Below, piece by piece: positions 19,685 through 29,169 of a stretch of 64,000 nucleotides of DNA. This stretch comes from CAZYFH01 sp965197395. Lineage in GTDB: Bacteria; Acidobacteriota; Vicinamibacteria; Vicinamibacterales; UBA8438. Every line of letters starts with the position of its first letter. Position 1 is the stretch's first letter. A program made the position numbers and the translations under genes. Under the pieces are notes generated by a model that saw nothing but the letters and a program-made list of their open reading frames with translations, searched no databases and was not told the origin of the DNA. Location of the stretch: positions 310,001-374,000 of the forward strand of contig CBDANB010000005.1 of NCBI GenBank assembly GCA_965197395.1. The letters are read 5' to 3'.

Positions 19685-20707
19685 TCACCGCGCGGCGGGC
19701 GGCCCTTCGAGCGTCGCCGGCGGAGTGGCCGGCACGATTGGCAGCGGCTGTCCGCGCTCCGCCTGCGCTACGGCGCGCCGCACGACGTCCGCCATCATGT
19801 CGAGGAACGCCGGATCGTCATTGACCGCTGCCGCGCGCGCCATCGGGAGGTCGAGCTCCGCACAGAGCGTGGCCGCCTCGATATCCAGATCGTAAAGCAC
19901 CTCGATATGGTCGGCGACGAACCCGAGCGGACAGATCACCACGGCGCGCAGGCCACGTGAACGCTCGGCCCTGAGATAGTCGCCGATGTCGGGCCCGAGC
20001 CAAGGGTCCTGCGGTCGGCCGCTGCGGCTCTGGAACGCCACCGCCCAGTCGGACGCGCCGGCGGCCTCGGCGACGAGTCGCGCCGAGTCCCGGATCTCCT
20101 CCGCGTACCTCGACTCGGCGGCCATGCGCGTAGGGATGCTGTGGGCCGTGAACACCACGCGGGCCGCCCCGCGGACCGCAGCCGGGAGCCGGTGACGCGC
20201 CGCTTCGACACGGCCGGCGTTGGCGGCAACGAAGCCCGGGTGGTCGTGCCAGCCAGCCGCGTAGACGACGTGGATGTCCCGGCCGCCTCGCCGCCTGAGC
20301 GCCTCCCGCGCGTCCGCAACGTTCTGCCGATACTGCGCGCAGCTCGAGTAGCTGTGATGGGCGGCGAGGATGAACCCGAGCGCCCGACGCACACCGGCGG
20401 TCGCCATCGCGGCGAGGGTATCGTCCAGGAAGGGATGCCAGTTGCGCATCCCTACGTAGACTGGCAGCCGAGTGTCGGCCGCCGCCAGCCGGTCGCGGAG
20501 TCCACTGGCTTGCCGCTCCGTAATGGCGGTCAACGGAGAGACGCCGTCGAACCGTTCGTAGTGCGCCACGACCGCCTCGAGACGGGCTGCGGGGACACGG
20601 CGTTGGCGCAAGACGTTCCGGAGGAAGGGACGAATATCGGCGCGGCGCTTCGGACCACCGAACGCGATGAGGAGCACGGCGTCGAACGGCGGCTGGCGTT
20701 GGGCCAT
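19685..20707 (-). CDS. hemH: Ferrochelatase
   Basis: HemH inserts iron into a porphyrin in the late steps of haem synthesis. The 340-residue protein begins MAQRQPPFDAVLLIAFGGP, and carries VVFTAHSIPTRMA (the ferrochelatase HSxP signature with catalytic His) and VVICPLGFVADHIEVLYDLD near the C-terminus, which includes the conserved Glu. The start at 20707 gives the family N-terminus. It is divergent from the hydroxypyruvate isomerase-like gene, with 48 bp between starts. Confidence 0.92.
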   Translation of the reverse strand: MAQRQPPFDAVLLIAFGGPKRRADIRPFLRNVLRQRRVPAARLEAVVAHYERFDGVSPLTAITERQASGLRDRLAAADTRLPVYVGMRNWHPFLDDTLAAMATAGVRRALGFILAAHHSYSSCAQYRQNVADAREALRRRGGRDIHVVYAAGWHDHPGFVAANAGRVEAARHRLPAAVRGAARVVFTAHSIPTRMAAESRYAEEIRDSARLVAEAAGASDWAVAFQSRSGRPQDPWLGPDIGDYLRAERSRGLRAVVICPLGFVADHIEVLYDLDIEAATLCAELDLPMARAAAVNDDPAFLDMMADVVRRAVAQAERGQPLPIVPATPPATLEGPPAAR

Positions 20708-20755
20708 GTCTGCGGAATGATACGATGTGGCGCCGCGCGAGGAAGCACGGCCGTC

Positions 20756-21508
20756 ATGCCAAAGCTGGCCGCAAGCGTCACGCTGATGTTCAACGAGTGG
20801 AAACTGCTCGACCGTTTCGAGCAGGCGTCGCGCTGTGGCTTCGAAGGGGTCGAGATCCAGGCGCCCTACGCGGAGTCGAAAGAAGACATCGCCGCGCGCG
20901 TGCGGCAACACAGCCTCGCGGCCACGCTCATGAACGTGTCACCGGCAGTCGGTGCGATCCCTGGCAGCGAGGACGAGTACCGGGTTGGGCTCAGGCGCGC
21001 GTTTTCCTACGCGCAGGCGGCCGGCTGCCGGCAGCTCCACTGTCTGGCCGGGTGCACGGACGATTCGAGGGCTGAGGCCACCTTCGTGGCGAACTTGCGG
21101 TGGGCTGCCGAGCACGCGCCGCCCGGCGTGCGACTGCTGCTCGAACCGCTCAATACGCAGGACAATCCGGGGTATTTTCTCACCCGTTCGGCCCAGGCGC
21201 GGTGCATCATCGATCAGGTTGGAGCCGACAACGTGTTTTTGCAGTACGACTTCTACCACATGCAGATCATGGAGGGGTCCCTCGCGAAGACCGTGAAGGA
21301 CCACATCGACATCATCTCCCACTTCCAGATCGGCGGCGTGCCTGGGCGTCACGAACCGGACGACACCCAGGAGATCAACTATCGCTATCTGTTCGACGTG
21401 ATCGATGACCTCGGCTTTGACGGCTGGGTCGGGTGCGAGTACCGACCTGCAGCCGATACCGTCGACGGGCTCGCGTGGGCACGCCCGTACGGCATCAGGC
21501 CCGACTAG
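20756..21508 (+). CDS. hyi: Hydroxypyruvate isomerase-like sugar-phosphate isomerase (TIM barrel)
   Basis: A 250-residue xylose-isomerase-like TIM-barrel protein. ASVTLMFNEWKLLDRFEQA, GFEGVEIQAPY, LLLEPLNTQDNPGYFL and WVGCEYRPAADTVDGLAW match the Hyi/OtnI family, with Glu residues in LLLEPLN and GCEYRP as metal and catalytic ligands. Hyi interconverts hydroxypyruvate and tartronate semialdehyde; related enzymes use other substrates, so the exact reaction is uncertain. No glyoxylate-pathway genes are adjacent. Confidence 0.8.
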   Translation: MPKLAASVTLMFNEWKLLDRFEQASRCGFEGVEIQAPYAESKEDIAARVRQHSLAATLMNVSPAVGAIPGSEDEYRVGLRRAFSYAQAAGCRQLHCLAGCTDDSRAEATFVANLRWAAEHAPPGVRLLLEPLNTQDNPGYFLTRSAQARCIIDQVGADNVFLQYDFYHMQIMEGSLAKTVKDHIDIISHFQIGGVPGRHEPDDTQEINYRYLFDVIDDLGFDGWVGCEYRPAADTVDGLAWARPYGIRPD

Positions 21509-21610
21509 TGTCCCGTACCAGCGAGTTGCGACATATCTCCCGTGCGGGGCGTCCCGGCTAGCCAGCGGACGATCACCGCTCACGAGCCGTACTGACGCTT
21601 CATCCGTTCG

Positions 21611-23095
21611 ATGCCGCCGGCAACCACACTGCACGACATTACGACCCTCGTGCGGTCGTCCCATCCGCTGATTGCGATCGAGACACTGGAGGAGGAGCGG
21701 GTTCGAGACCTCTTGCGCGACGCCGCGGACGACCTCTCGGCGCCGCTCTTCGAGTGGTCACTCACGCGCGGGCTCCAGCGTGTCCCCGGCGGGCAGGCGA
21801 TTCACAGCACGGCAGATCCTCTGGGGGTGATGAAGCATCTTCGCGCGCTGACCGTCGATGGACTGTTTCATCTGAAGGACTTCGCGGTGCATCTCGGGGA
21901 CGCGGCGCTCGCGCGGTCGACGCGCGATGTGGCGCAACAGTTCGCCAAGACGCGGGCGACGCTCCTCATGACGGGGGACCCGATCACGCTTCCGCCCGAG
22001 CTGGCGGCGGTCGCCGTGCAGTTCCGCTTGGAGCTCCCCGACACGACGGAGCTGCGTGGCGTGCTGAACGCCGTGCTCGCGTCCCTTCGGTCGCGACATC
22101 AGATCGACGTCGCCATCGGACCGGACGATCTCGAACCCCTGCTCGCCGCGCTCTCCGGCTTGACGGCCGCGCAGGCGCGACAAGCGCTGTCGTATGTCGT
22201 GCTCGAGGACGGTCGCCTTGCACGGGACGACATTCCGCGCTTGATCGAACGCAAGGCCCAGGTCGTCCAGGACTCCGGTCTGCTGGAGTACTTGCCGCCC
22301 GGCGACAACATATTCGAGCTGGGCGGTTTTGCGCGGCTCAAGGCCTGGTTGGATCGAGCACAGGTCGGTTTCTCCGCCGAGGCGAAGTCCTTGAACCTCG
22401 CCCCGCCGCGCGGCCTGCTGGTGGTCGGTATCCAAGGGTGTGGTAAGTCACTGGCCGCCAAGGCCATCGGGCGCGCCTGGGGGCTGCCGCTGTTGAAGCT
22501 CGATGCCGGACGGCTCTTCGATAAGTATGTCGGCGAAACGGAGAAGAACTTCCGGCGGGCCATCGACCTGGCGGCGGCAATGGCGCCCGCCGTCCTCTGG
22601 ATCGACGAGATCGAGAAGGCGCTGGCCGGCGGTGGCGGGGACGATGGTGGGGTGAGCCGGAGACTCCTTGGTTCGTTTCTGACCTGGCTCCAAGAGCACG
22701 ACGAGGCCGTCTTCGTCGTCGCCACGGCCAATGACCTGACGGCGCTTCCGCCAGAGCTCCTGCGAAAGGGTCGATTCGACGAGGTGTTCTTCGTCGACCT
22801 GCCGGACGATGGCGAACGACGGTCCATCTTCGAGATTCATCTGAAGCTCCGGAAGCAATCGCCGGCGGCATTCGGTCTCGATGACCTCGTGTCCGCCACC
22901 ACCGGCTTCAGCGGCGCGGAGATCGAGCAAGCCGTGATCTCCGCCCTGTATCGGGCCCTGCATCGCAAGTCCCGGCTCGACACGACGCTGCTCCTCGAAG
23001 AGATTCGGGAGACAGTGCCGCTCTCGGTCTTGCGCCGGGAAGACGTCGACGCGTTGCGGACCTTGGCAGCCGACAGGTTCGTGCCCGTGCGGTGA
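21611..23095 (+). CDS. AAA ATPase, Ycf46/FtsH-like
   Basis: A 494-residue protein with an N-terminal region resembling Ycf46 (HPLIAIETLEEERVRDLL; LATLLMTGDPITLPPELA-type segment) and a C-terminal AAA+ domain: Walker A VVGIQGCGKSLAAKAIGRAW, Walker B AVLWIDEIEKALAGGGG, sensor 1 VVATANDLTALPPELLRKGR, and the helical lid TGFSGAEIEQAVISALYRAL. Ycf46 is found in cyanobacteria and plastids and in many bacteria; its substrate is not settled. A 100-bp gap precedes it. Confidence 0.85.
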   Translation: MPPATTLHDITTLVRSSHPLIAIETLEEERVRDLLRDAADDLSAPLFEWSLTRGLQRVPGGQAIHSTADPLGVMKHLRALTVDGLFHLKDFAVHLGDAALARSTRDVAQQFAKTRATLLMTGDPITLPPELAAVAVQFRLELPDTTELRGVLNAVLASLRSRHQIDVAIGPDDLEPLLAALSGLTAAQARQALSYVVLEDGRLARDDIPRLIERKAQVVQDSGLLEYLPPGDNIFELGGFARLKAWLDRAQVGFSAEAKSLNLAPPRGLLVVGIQGCGKSLAAKAIGRAWGLPLLKLDAGRLFDKYVGETEKNFRRAIDLAAAMAPAVLWIDEIEKALAGGGGDDGGVSRRLLGSFLTWLQEHDEAVFVVATANDLTALPPELLRKGRFDEVFFVDLPDDGERRSIFEIHLKLRKQSPAAFGLDDLVSATTGFSGAEIEQAVISALYRALHRKSRLDTTLLLEEIRETVPLSVLRREDVDALRTLAADRFVPVR

Positions 23096-23139
23096 GGTCC
23101 GGCGCGCGGGGCGCATCGGCACCCGATGAATCCGTGGAG

Positions 23140-23145
23140 TACAAT
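23140..23145 (+). promoter_or_regulatory. -10 element for tRNA-Pro
   Basis: TACAAT lies 29 bp upstream of the mature tRNA-Pro 5' end. No good -35 was found at 17 bp spacing (CGGCAC). It is the only -10-like sequence in the gap between the AAA gene and the tRNA. Confidence 0.4.
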
Positions 23146-23174
23146 ATGCTGTCGTGTTCATGCGACGCGGCTGT

Positions 23175-23251
<77 letters not shown>

Positions 23252-23252
23252 C

Positions 23253-23399
23253 TTTTCTTCCCGAAAACGCTCGGAGACCCGGTCCGAAGCGTGCCGGTAG
23301 ATCCCCATAGATTCCGGTAGTGACCGTGGGATTCGTACCAAACTCGTACTCCCAGCGGGGGGGGGCTTTGTCCGATCGGGCAGTCGCCTCGACCGCCCG
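23253..23399 (-). pseudogene. Relic of an integrase C-terminal tail abutting tRNA-Pro
   Basis: The minus strand reads WEYEFGTNPTVTTGIYGDLP, then continues across the tRNA antisense as GARGFEPPTPRSRTECSTRL. This kind of tail is typical of tyrosine integrases that sit against a tRNA attachment site, where the reading frame runs into the tRNA. No catalytic domain remains upstream. The 290 bp between tRNA-Pro and the next gene hold nothing else recognisable. Confidence 0.45.
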
Positions 23400-23542
23400 A
23401 CGGCGCGGCAGGGCTCGACCCGGTTGGCGTCGTGCCCGCTCTGCCGACGAGCTGTTGCTCCCGACGGTTACAAACACGGTTACAGTGCGTCACCTGCCGA
23501 GGGCGGCGGGCGGCTGTCTCGGCCTCGGGCCACGGTTCGATC

Positions 23543-24324
23543 ATGGGTGAGGCGAAGTCGTGCGTATTCTGCGGATGCTCTGATCGCAAGATCAGTCGGG
23601 AGCACGCATGGCCAAACTGGGCGCGCAAACTGTTTCCACCCGGACCCAGCACCATTTTCGGATTTCGGAAGCCGGGAAAGAGCCTTGGCGATGTGCGCTT
23701 CTGGGCGAAGGACGACATGGGCGTTACTGTGAACAATGTCTGCGTCGCCTGCAACAGCGGCGGATGGCCGACCTCGAGCGTGAAGTCGAACCGCTCCTGA
23801 CGTCGTCGATTCGTGATGGTGCGCCGCTCACGCTCACCGCGGATCAGCAAGGAGCTGTCGCCCGATGGGCCCTCAAAACAGTCATGGTCTGTGAGTTCAC
23901 CGGTGAGAATCCACCGTTCTACACCGTTGATGAACGGCACGCGCTCCGGACGAGCACGAAGCCCGCGTCGAACCTCACACGCATCTGGCTCGCTCACTAC
24001 ACCGGCTCGCATATGAGCCACAGCTATGGTGTCAGTCTCACGTTCATGCTGGCGATGGCAGACGGTAGTGTCATCCCCGTGAACGCACATTGCGCAACCG
24101 TCTCCGTTGGACGATTCGCGTTCCAAACGGTGACCATTCGTCCTTCTCAACGGATTCGAGGTGTCCTCGGGTTCCCCATGAGGGACGCCTGGGACGCGCG
24201 AACGACCCAACTGTGGCCCACCGGCGATAGCTTTCGTTGGCCCCCTGCGCTTGGCGTCGACGACGCCCGGTTCAACGACCTCATCAACCGCTTTAAGACA
24301 GGTCCGAAGCTGACGGCCCGATAA
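23543..24324 (+). pseudogene. Frameshifted Cys/His-rich (HNH-like) protein
   Basis: The first frame starts MGEAKSCVFCGCSDRKISRE, with CVFCG, EHAWPNW and NNVCVACNSG forming a zinc-finger/HNH-like arrangement. After CNSG the frame is lost; the next frame continues MADLEREVEPLLTSSIRDG and runs to a stop at 24324, ending NDLINRFKTGPKL. Adding one base between 23761 and 23762 would give CNSGWMADLERE, so a single-base deletion or a sequencing error explains it. The restored protein would have about 260 residues. Function is unknown. Confidence 0.7.
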
Positions 24325-24347
24325 ACAGACGCACTGAATCGCAAAAA

Positions 24348-24557
24348 CCCGGTCCCATATCGACCGAGTACGACACCAAGCCCTGCACCGTCGCCGGCTG
24401 CGATGGCCGGAAGGTCTACAACGAGCGCACACAGGCGTTCACCGAGCGGCCCGAGCACTCCTGGGCGTCACATGGGGCGGATGCGTTCCGCGGCCTGGCA
24501 GTGCGCCACAAGCCGCCGCGTCCGAGGCGCGAGCGGCGACGGCGACCGTTCGAGGGC
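24348..24557 (+). pseudogene. Relic of a phage terminase large-subunit C-terminus
   Basis: An open frame without a start reads VYNERTQAFTERPEHSWASH followed by GADAFRGLAV. The pattern H-x-W-A-S-H-x-A-D-A-F-R is the usual C-terminal end of the large terminase nuclease domain. No upstream ATPase part is present. With the neighbouring relics it suggests a degraded prophage or phage satellite downstream of tRNA-Pro. Confidence 0.5.
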
Positions 24558-24602
24558 CGTGCGGGGCAACAGGCGGATATTCAGTTGTCAAAGAGCCGCC
24601 GT

Positions 24603-24749
24603 CTACTCCGGCCGCCCCGGATCGTCCGGCACCATGCGCTCACGGCGCTCCGCTTGTCGCCGTCGCTCTGCTCGCATGCGACACGCGGGCGAACAGGTGC
24701 GGTGCCACGGGCGCGTCGGCTGGAACGGCTCCCCACACCCGTCACACAT
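24603..24749 (-). CDS. Small zinc-ribbon-like protein
   Basis: A 48-residue frame begins MCDGCGEPFQPTRPWHRTCS and continues PACRMRAERRRQ. The CxxC...CSxxCR spacing is that of small treble-clef or zinc-ribbon proteins often found in mobile elements. No ribosome-binding site stands out and no partner gene is intact nearby, so expression is doubtful. Confidence 0.4.
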   Translation of the reverse strand: MCDGCGEPFQPTRPWHRTCSPACRMRAERRRQAERRERMVPDDPGRPE

Positions 24750-24943
24750 AGCCGGTAAACGCGTGCGCACGCGTTCTGAGGGCCGAGCGCCCGTCTCATG
24801 GCCCCCGCGCCTCATGCACGGTGCTCATGTGGCCGATACCCACTGTGTAAAACTCGTCGTCCGCCGGGCGGGTGGTTCGCGTGCTCTCCACCGCCCGTCC
24901 GGCATCGTTGCCCTCTGGGGAAATGGCGGGAGCAGGAGAAGCC

Positions 24944-25082
24944 ATGCAACCCTCAATTGTGGCGGTGCTCGGACTCGGCGTCGTGCTCTTCGTCATGCAC
25001 ATAGGGCGACATCGCAGCGGCCTGGAGTGGGGGAATCGTCTCACTCGCGCTGGGCGTGATCCTGTACCTGCGGCCCCGCTAA
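24944..25082 (+). pseudogene. Frameshifted small membrane protein
   Basis: ATG at 24944 follows AGGAG with 6-bp spacing and encodes MQPSIVAVLGLGVVLFVMHI, a membrane segment. Shortly after, another frame reads AAWSGGIVSLALGVILYLRP and ends with TAA at 25080-25082. Joined, they make a roughly 45-residue two-segment membrane protein of the kind found in phage lysis or tail modules. I infer a frameshift near 25005-25020. Confidence 0.35.
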
Positions 25083-25939
25083 AAAAGGCCGTCCCTCGCT
25101 CGACGCAAACCGCACGCCCTGGCCCCTGAGCCCCCATCAGCTTTTCCCCTTCACGCGCCGCTTCACTGGGGCGGTGTCGTCAGCCGCAACGTCGTCCGTA
25201 GGCACCGCCCACACCATCTGCTCGGCCAGCGCCGCCGTGACGCCCTTCGCGATATGCGCCTGCACGCGGCTCTGGCCCGCTCGCCTCATTCTGACGGCCG
25301 AACCGGTTCCTCAAGCCGACCATCGCCCGCGCGGTGGTTTTGGGCTGCACATTTGACGGTGCGGGCAACGAGCCTTCACTGACGAACGACGCGGGAACGG
25401 CGTGCTTCGATGTCGGGCCATCGTCGTTTTCTGGCGTGACGGGAGGAGGCCAGTATCAGTCGTCGACGACCAATGAGGCCTTACCGAACCTATCTTCTTA
25501 CTTGGACATCTGCTGTGGCAACGTTGAGGTCTTCGACAAGCCGCAGACCTTTTCTGTGTGGCCAGTGCGAGGCGGGCCATGATGGGTCTTTACGGAGTTG
25601 ATGCTTTTCTTGCGGGGGCTGGGGGGTGGCGCCACCTGGGCTCGTCTTGCGAAAGATTCGTCCGGTCGAGGCGTGTGCTAGAGCGGATCGGTAGAGTGGT
25701 CGTGATCCCTATCACTAGATCCATCACAGCCCACACTCTCAACATCGGTGACCGCCTCGGGCTCGACGTGACCACCCGCTAGAAACCCGTCGTTCGGGTG
25801 CTCCGTGGGCTTCACGCCGCGCCGGGGGTCAGGGGGCCACCAGGGCGACACAAACGCCGCTCAGACAGCCGAGGGGGCTCCAGTGGGGTGGTCGCGGCGT
25901 AGAATGAGTCGCGGAGTCTGACCACCCGATAGACAGACA
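25083..25939. other. Degraded region without an intact gene
   Basis: I see no convincing intact gene in these 857 bp. A 50-residue minus-strand frame (25137-25289, QSRVQAHIAKGVTAALAEQM...) and an 82-codon plus-strand frame at 25334-25582 are open but match nothing I recognise. Base composition drops near 25480-25750. It is best read as the end of the decayed tRNA-Pro-associated element. Confidence 0.5.
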
Positions 25940-27745
25940 ATGGCTCTCGAAGTCGGCTCGCGGCTGGGGCACTACGATGTCACCGCCCTCATCGGCGAAG
26001 GCGGCATGGGCCAGGTCTATCGCGCCACCGACACGCAACTGGGCCGCGACGTCGCGCTGAAGATCCTCCCCGACGCCTTCGCGGCCGATCCGGATCGGCT
26101 CGCTCGCTTTGAGCGCGAAGCCAAAGTCCTCGCCTCGCTGAACCATCCCAACATCGGGCACATCTACGGGCTGGAAGAAACCGAAGGCACGAAGGCGCTG
26201 GTCCTCGAACTCGTCGAGGGACCGACCTTGGCGGATCGCATCGCGGACGGGCCGATCCCCATCGACGAGGCGCTGCCCATCGCGAAGCAGATCGCCGAAG
26301 CCCTCGAAGCGGCACACGATCAGGGGATCATCCATCGCGATCTGAAACCGGCCAACGTGAAGGTGAAGGCCGACGGCACGGTGAAGGTGCTGGACTTTGG
26401 GTTGGCGAAGGCGCTCGTCGAGTCCGAGGTCAGCGACCCGGCACTGTCTCCAACGGCAACCGTGGCGGCCACCGCCAGCGGCGTGATTTTGGGAACAGCC
26501 GGGTATATGTCGCCCGAACAGGCGCGAGGCAAGGCCGTTGATAAGCGAGCTGACATTTGGGCGTTTGGGGCAGTGCTGTATGAGATGTTAACCGGGCAGC
26601 GTCCGTTCCATGGGCGGGACGTATCTGAGACGCTCGCGGCCATCATGATGAAGCAGCCAGAGTGGCCCGCGCTTCCAACGACGACACCAACGCCTTTGCA
26701 GCGACTCCTACGACGGTGCTTGGAAAAGGACTCCTCGGAACGACTGCGCGACATTGGTGAGGCACGCATCGGGATCAAGGAGGCGTTGACGACCCCTGCC
26801 GTGGAGCCAGTTAGCGTCGCCCCAGCGCGCGCTTCATCCAAACGGTGGGCCTGGGGCCTAGGCGGTGTGGCGGGCATTGTTCTCAGTGCGCTCGTCGGGT
26901 GGTTTGCCAAACCGACAACGATTCCTGAGCCCACGAGATTCGTCGTCAACCTGCCCGCAACAGACGAGCTCTTCACGCAAGGAGGGGGGCATCCAGCGGT
27001 CTCCCCTGATGGCAGGACGCTCGTCTACGTGGCGGTCCGAGACGGTGTCCGACAGCTATTCCGCCGTTCGCTGGACCAACTGGAAGCCACGCCTATCCTG
27101 GGAACGGACGGAGCACGAGCGCCCTTTTTCTCCCCGGATGGGCAGTGGGTCGGATTCCTTGCCGAAGGAGAATCGGCGCTCAAGAAGGTGTTGCTGGCCG
27201 GGGGACCACCGGCCACGGTCTGGCGGGCGGAGGGGCTTCGCGGCGCGAGCTGGGGAGCGGGTGAGATCATCTTCAGGACAACGACAAACTCTGGGTTGTT
27301 CAAGGTGTCTGACGCCGGAGGGGAACCCGAGGCGCTGACCAGCGTGGACCCTGAACAGGACCAGAGAGACCCGGATGTGCTTCCGGGTGGTGATGCGGTG
27401 TTGTTTACCGTCTGGTCAGGCTCAATCGAAGAGGCACGCTTCGCGGTGCTCGATCTGGAGTCCGGCACGACGCGGGTGTTGGGAGGGGGGAGCGCGCCAC
27501 GGTTCGCCGCGAGCGGGCATATCGTGTTTAACCGAGAAGACTCTCTGTGGGCCGTTCCGTTTGATGTCGACGGACTCGCCGTGACTGGGGATCCGATTCC
27601 TGTTCTGGAGGGCGCGCAAGTACCGGCGTTTGGCGGACCCAGGTTCGCGGTGGCCGCAGCGGGCTCCCTTGCCTACTCACTGGTACGACGACCGCGCCCG
27701 CGCGCACGCTAGCTTGGGTTGACCGAGAAGGGCACGAAGAAATAC
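25940..27745 (+). pseudogene. Receptor-type Ser/Thr protein kinase with propeller domain, part 1 of 3
   Basis: N-terminal part of a PknB-like kinase. The catalytic domain (about residues 10-270) is complete: glycine loop LIGEGGMGQVYRATD, Lys in VALKIL, HRDLKPANVKV, DFGLAKAL and GTAGYMSPEQARG. A single membrane segment follows (WAWGLGGVAGIVLSALVGWF, about 300-320), then TolB/WD40-like propeller blades (AVSPDGRTLVYV, FFSPDGQWVGFL). A frameshift near 27680-27700 creates a stop at 27710-27712; the other frame then reads TLAWVDREGHEEI up to an insertion after 27745. The rest lies at 28458-29169 and 30645-30799. The kinase domain could still be expressed. Confidence 0.88.
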
Positions 27746-28081
27746 GGGTCTATCCGGGTTTCCCAACGCTATTTTGGGGCCTTTCGGGATTTTTCTGGGT
27801 TTTCCGTGGATGATTTGATGGGAAAGGCCCTGTGGAAGCTCGTGGAAAACGCGCAGCGTTTTCCGAGGTGCGGTGGGCGCGTTCTGTGCGTCCACGGCGC
27901 CGGCAGCTTCCACAGGGCCCATCCGTATGCGACAAGATCGCCGCGTCCTCGGACTGCAGTCGACCCGTGAATGACTATGTTCACATCGAAGCGGCCGACC
28001 TGTGCAGGCCGAACGCTCGATTTACCCAGGAAAGACAGGGATATCAGGTACTTACGCCCTTTGAGAAACTCGGATATAGCC
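27746..28081. mobile_element. MITE-like element, copy 1 (336 bp), ISL3-type ends
   Basis: The element begins GGGTCTATCCGGGTTTCCCA and ends TTGAGAAACTCGGATATAGC-C, which are imperfect inverted repeats of each other over about 21 bp. It is flanked by GAAATAC at 27739-27745 and AGAAATACT at 28082-28090. It has no transposase. Inside are a 15-bp perfect stem (27826-27840 with 27905-27919) enclosing two hairpins (27844-27864 and 27873-27895). The same right-end sequence closes the ISL3 transposase relic at 60843-60863, and ISL3 elements make 8-bp duplications, so it is probably a non-autonomous ISL3 derivative. Confidence 0.72.
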
Positions 28082-28090
28082 AGAAATACT

Positions 28091-28457
28091 GGGTCTATCC
28101 GGGTTTCCCAACGCCATTTTGGGGCCTTTCGGGGTTTTTCGTGGGTGATTTGATTGGAAAGGCCCTGTGGGAGCTCGTGGAAAACGCACAGCGTTTTCCA
28201 AGGCACGGTGGGCGCGTTCTGTGCGTCCACGGCGCCGTCAGCTTCCACAGGGCCCGTCCGTGCGCGACAAGATGGCTCCCAGGGAGGGGGCCCATGCGTG
28301 ATGTCGAACTGGACCGCTGCGTCCTCGGACTGCAGTCGACCGGCGAACAACTATGTTCGCGTCAACACCGTCGACCTGTACACGCCGAACGCTCGATTTA
28401 CCCCGGAAAGACTGGGATATCAGGTGCTTACGCTATTTGGGAAACTCGGATATAGCC
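28091..28457. mobile_element. MITE-like element, copy 2 (367 bp), head-to-tail with copy 1
   Basis: Same ends and same orientation as copy 1, starting GGGTCTATCCGGGTTTCCCA and ending GGGAAACTCGGATATAGCC. It is followed by GAAATACT at 28458-28465. Compared with copy 1 it has scattered substitutions and about 31 extra bases near 28272-28305. The outer stem is kept by a G-U pair and the inner 9-bp hairpin stem is unchanged. It is therefore a related but distinct element, not a fresh tandem duplication. Confidence 0.72.
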
Positions 28458-29169
28458 GAAATACTTGCCGCGCCACCCCGAGCGTATATTCAAGTGCAGC
28501 TCTCCCCTGAAGGGAACCGTCTCGCGCTGACTGTTGACGGCGCCGACGGTCGAGACGTGTGGATTCATGACCTAGCTCGCAATACACCGTCGCTCCTCAG
28601 CGTCGGGCCCGGCGACAACTGGGCCCCCTTGTGGACTCTCGATGGAGAACGGGTCGTGTTCAGTTCGGATCGTGCAGGGGACGTCTGGAATCTGTTTTGG
28701 AAGGCCGCTGATGGTACAGATCAAGCCGCGCGCCTCACCACGGCCCCAAATCCACAGTGGCCTCAGTCCTGGTCGGCGGATGGAACGCGACTCATCTTCC
28801 ATGGAGCCACCTCCGAAACCTTGCGGGACATTCACGCCCTGTCCATGGACGGCGAACCCGTTGCCGAGATCCTGCTCGCGGAGCCGTTTGATGAGCACAC
28901 TCCGGCGATCTCGCCTGACGGCCAGTGGATGGCTTATCAATCGGATGAGTCGGGAACCTCAGAGATTTACCTGCGACCGTTCCCAGGCGTACACGAGGGC
29001 CGTTTGAAGATCTCGCCCGCCGGTGCGACGAAGCCGGTGTCGTCACCGGATAGCCAAGAACTCTTCTACATCAGCGCCGCCGGCCTGACGATGGTCACCA
29101 TCAGTGGGGATACACCCCTAGCGGTCGGAACTCCCGAAGTGTTGTTTCCGGTCGCGGGACAGTATCTAG
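28458..29169 (+). pseudogene. Ser/Thr kinase propeller domain, part 2 of 3
   Basis: Directly after the second element the kinase frame resumes as EILAAPPRAYIQVQLSPEGN, joining VDREGHE from part 1 when both elements and the extra target copies are removed. The segment holds four or more TolB-like blades (WTLDGERVVFSSDRAGDVWN, SWSADGTRLIFHG, AISPDGQWMAYQSDESG). It ends VAGQYLA at the CTAG target of the IS1182-type element. Confidence 0.85.

Noticed and set aside
27713..28493. Protein-coding frames across the tandem MITEs
   Set aside because: Several open frames of 60-200 codons exist on both strands, but they repeat between the copies only as by-products of the inverted repeats and have no protein family features.
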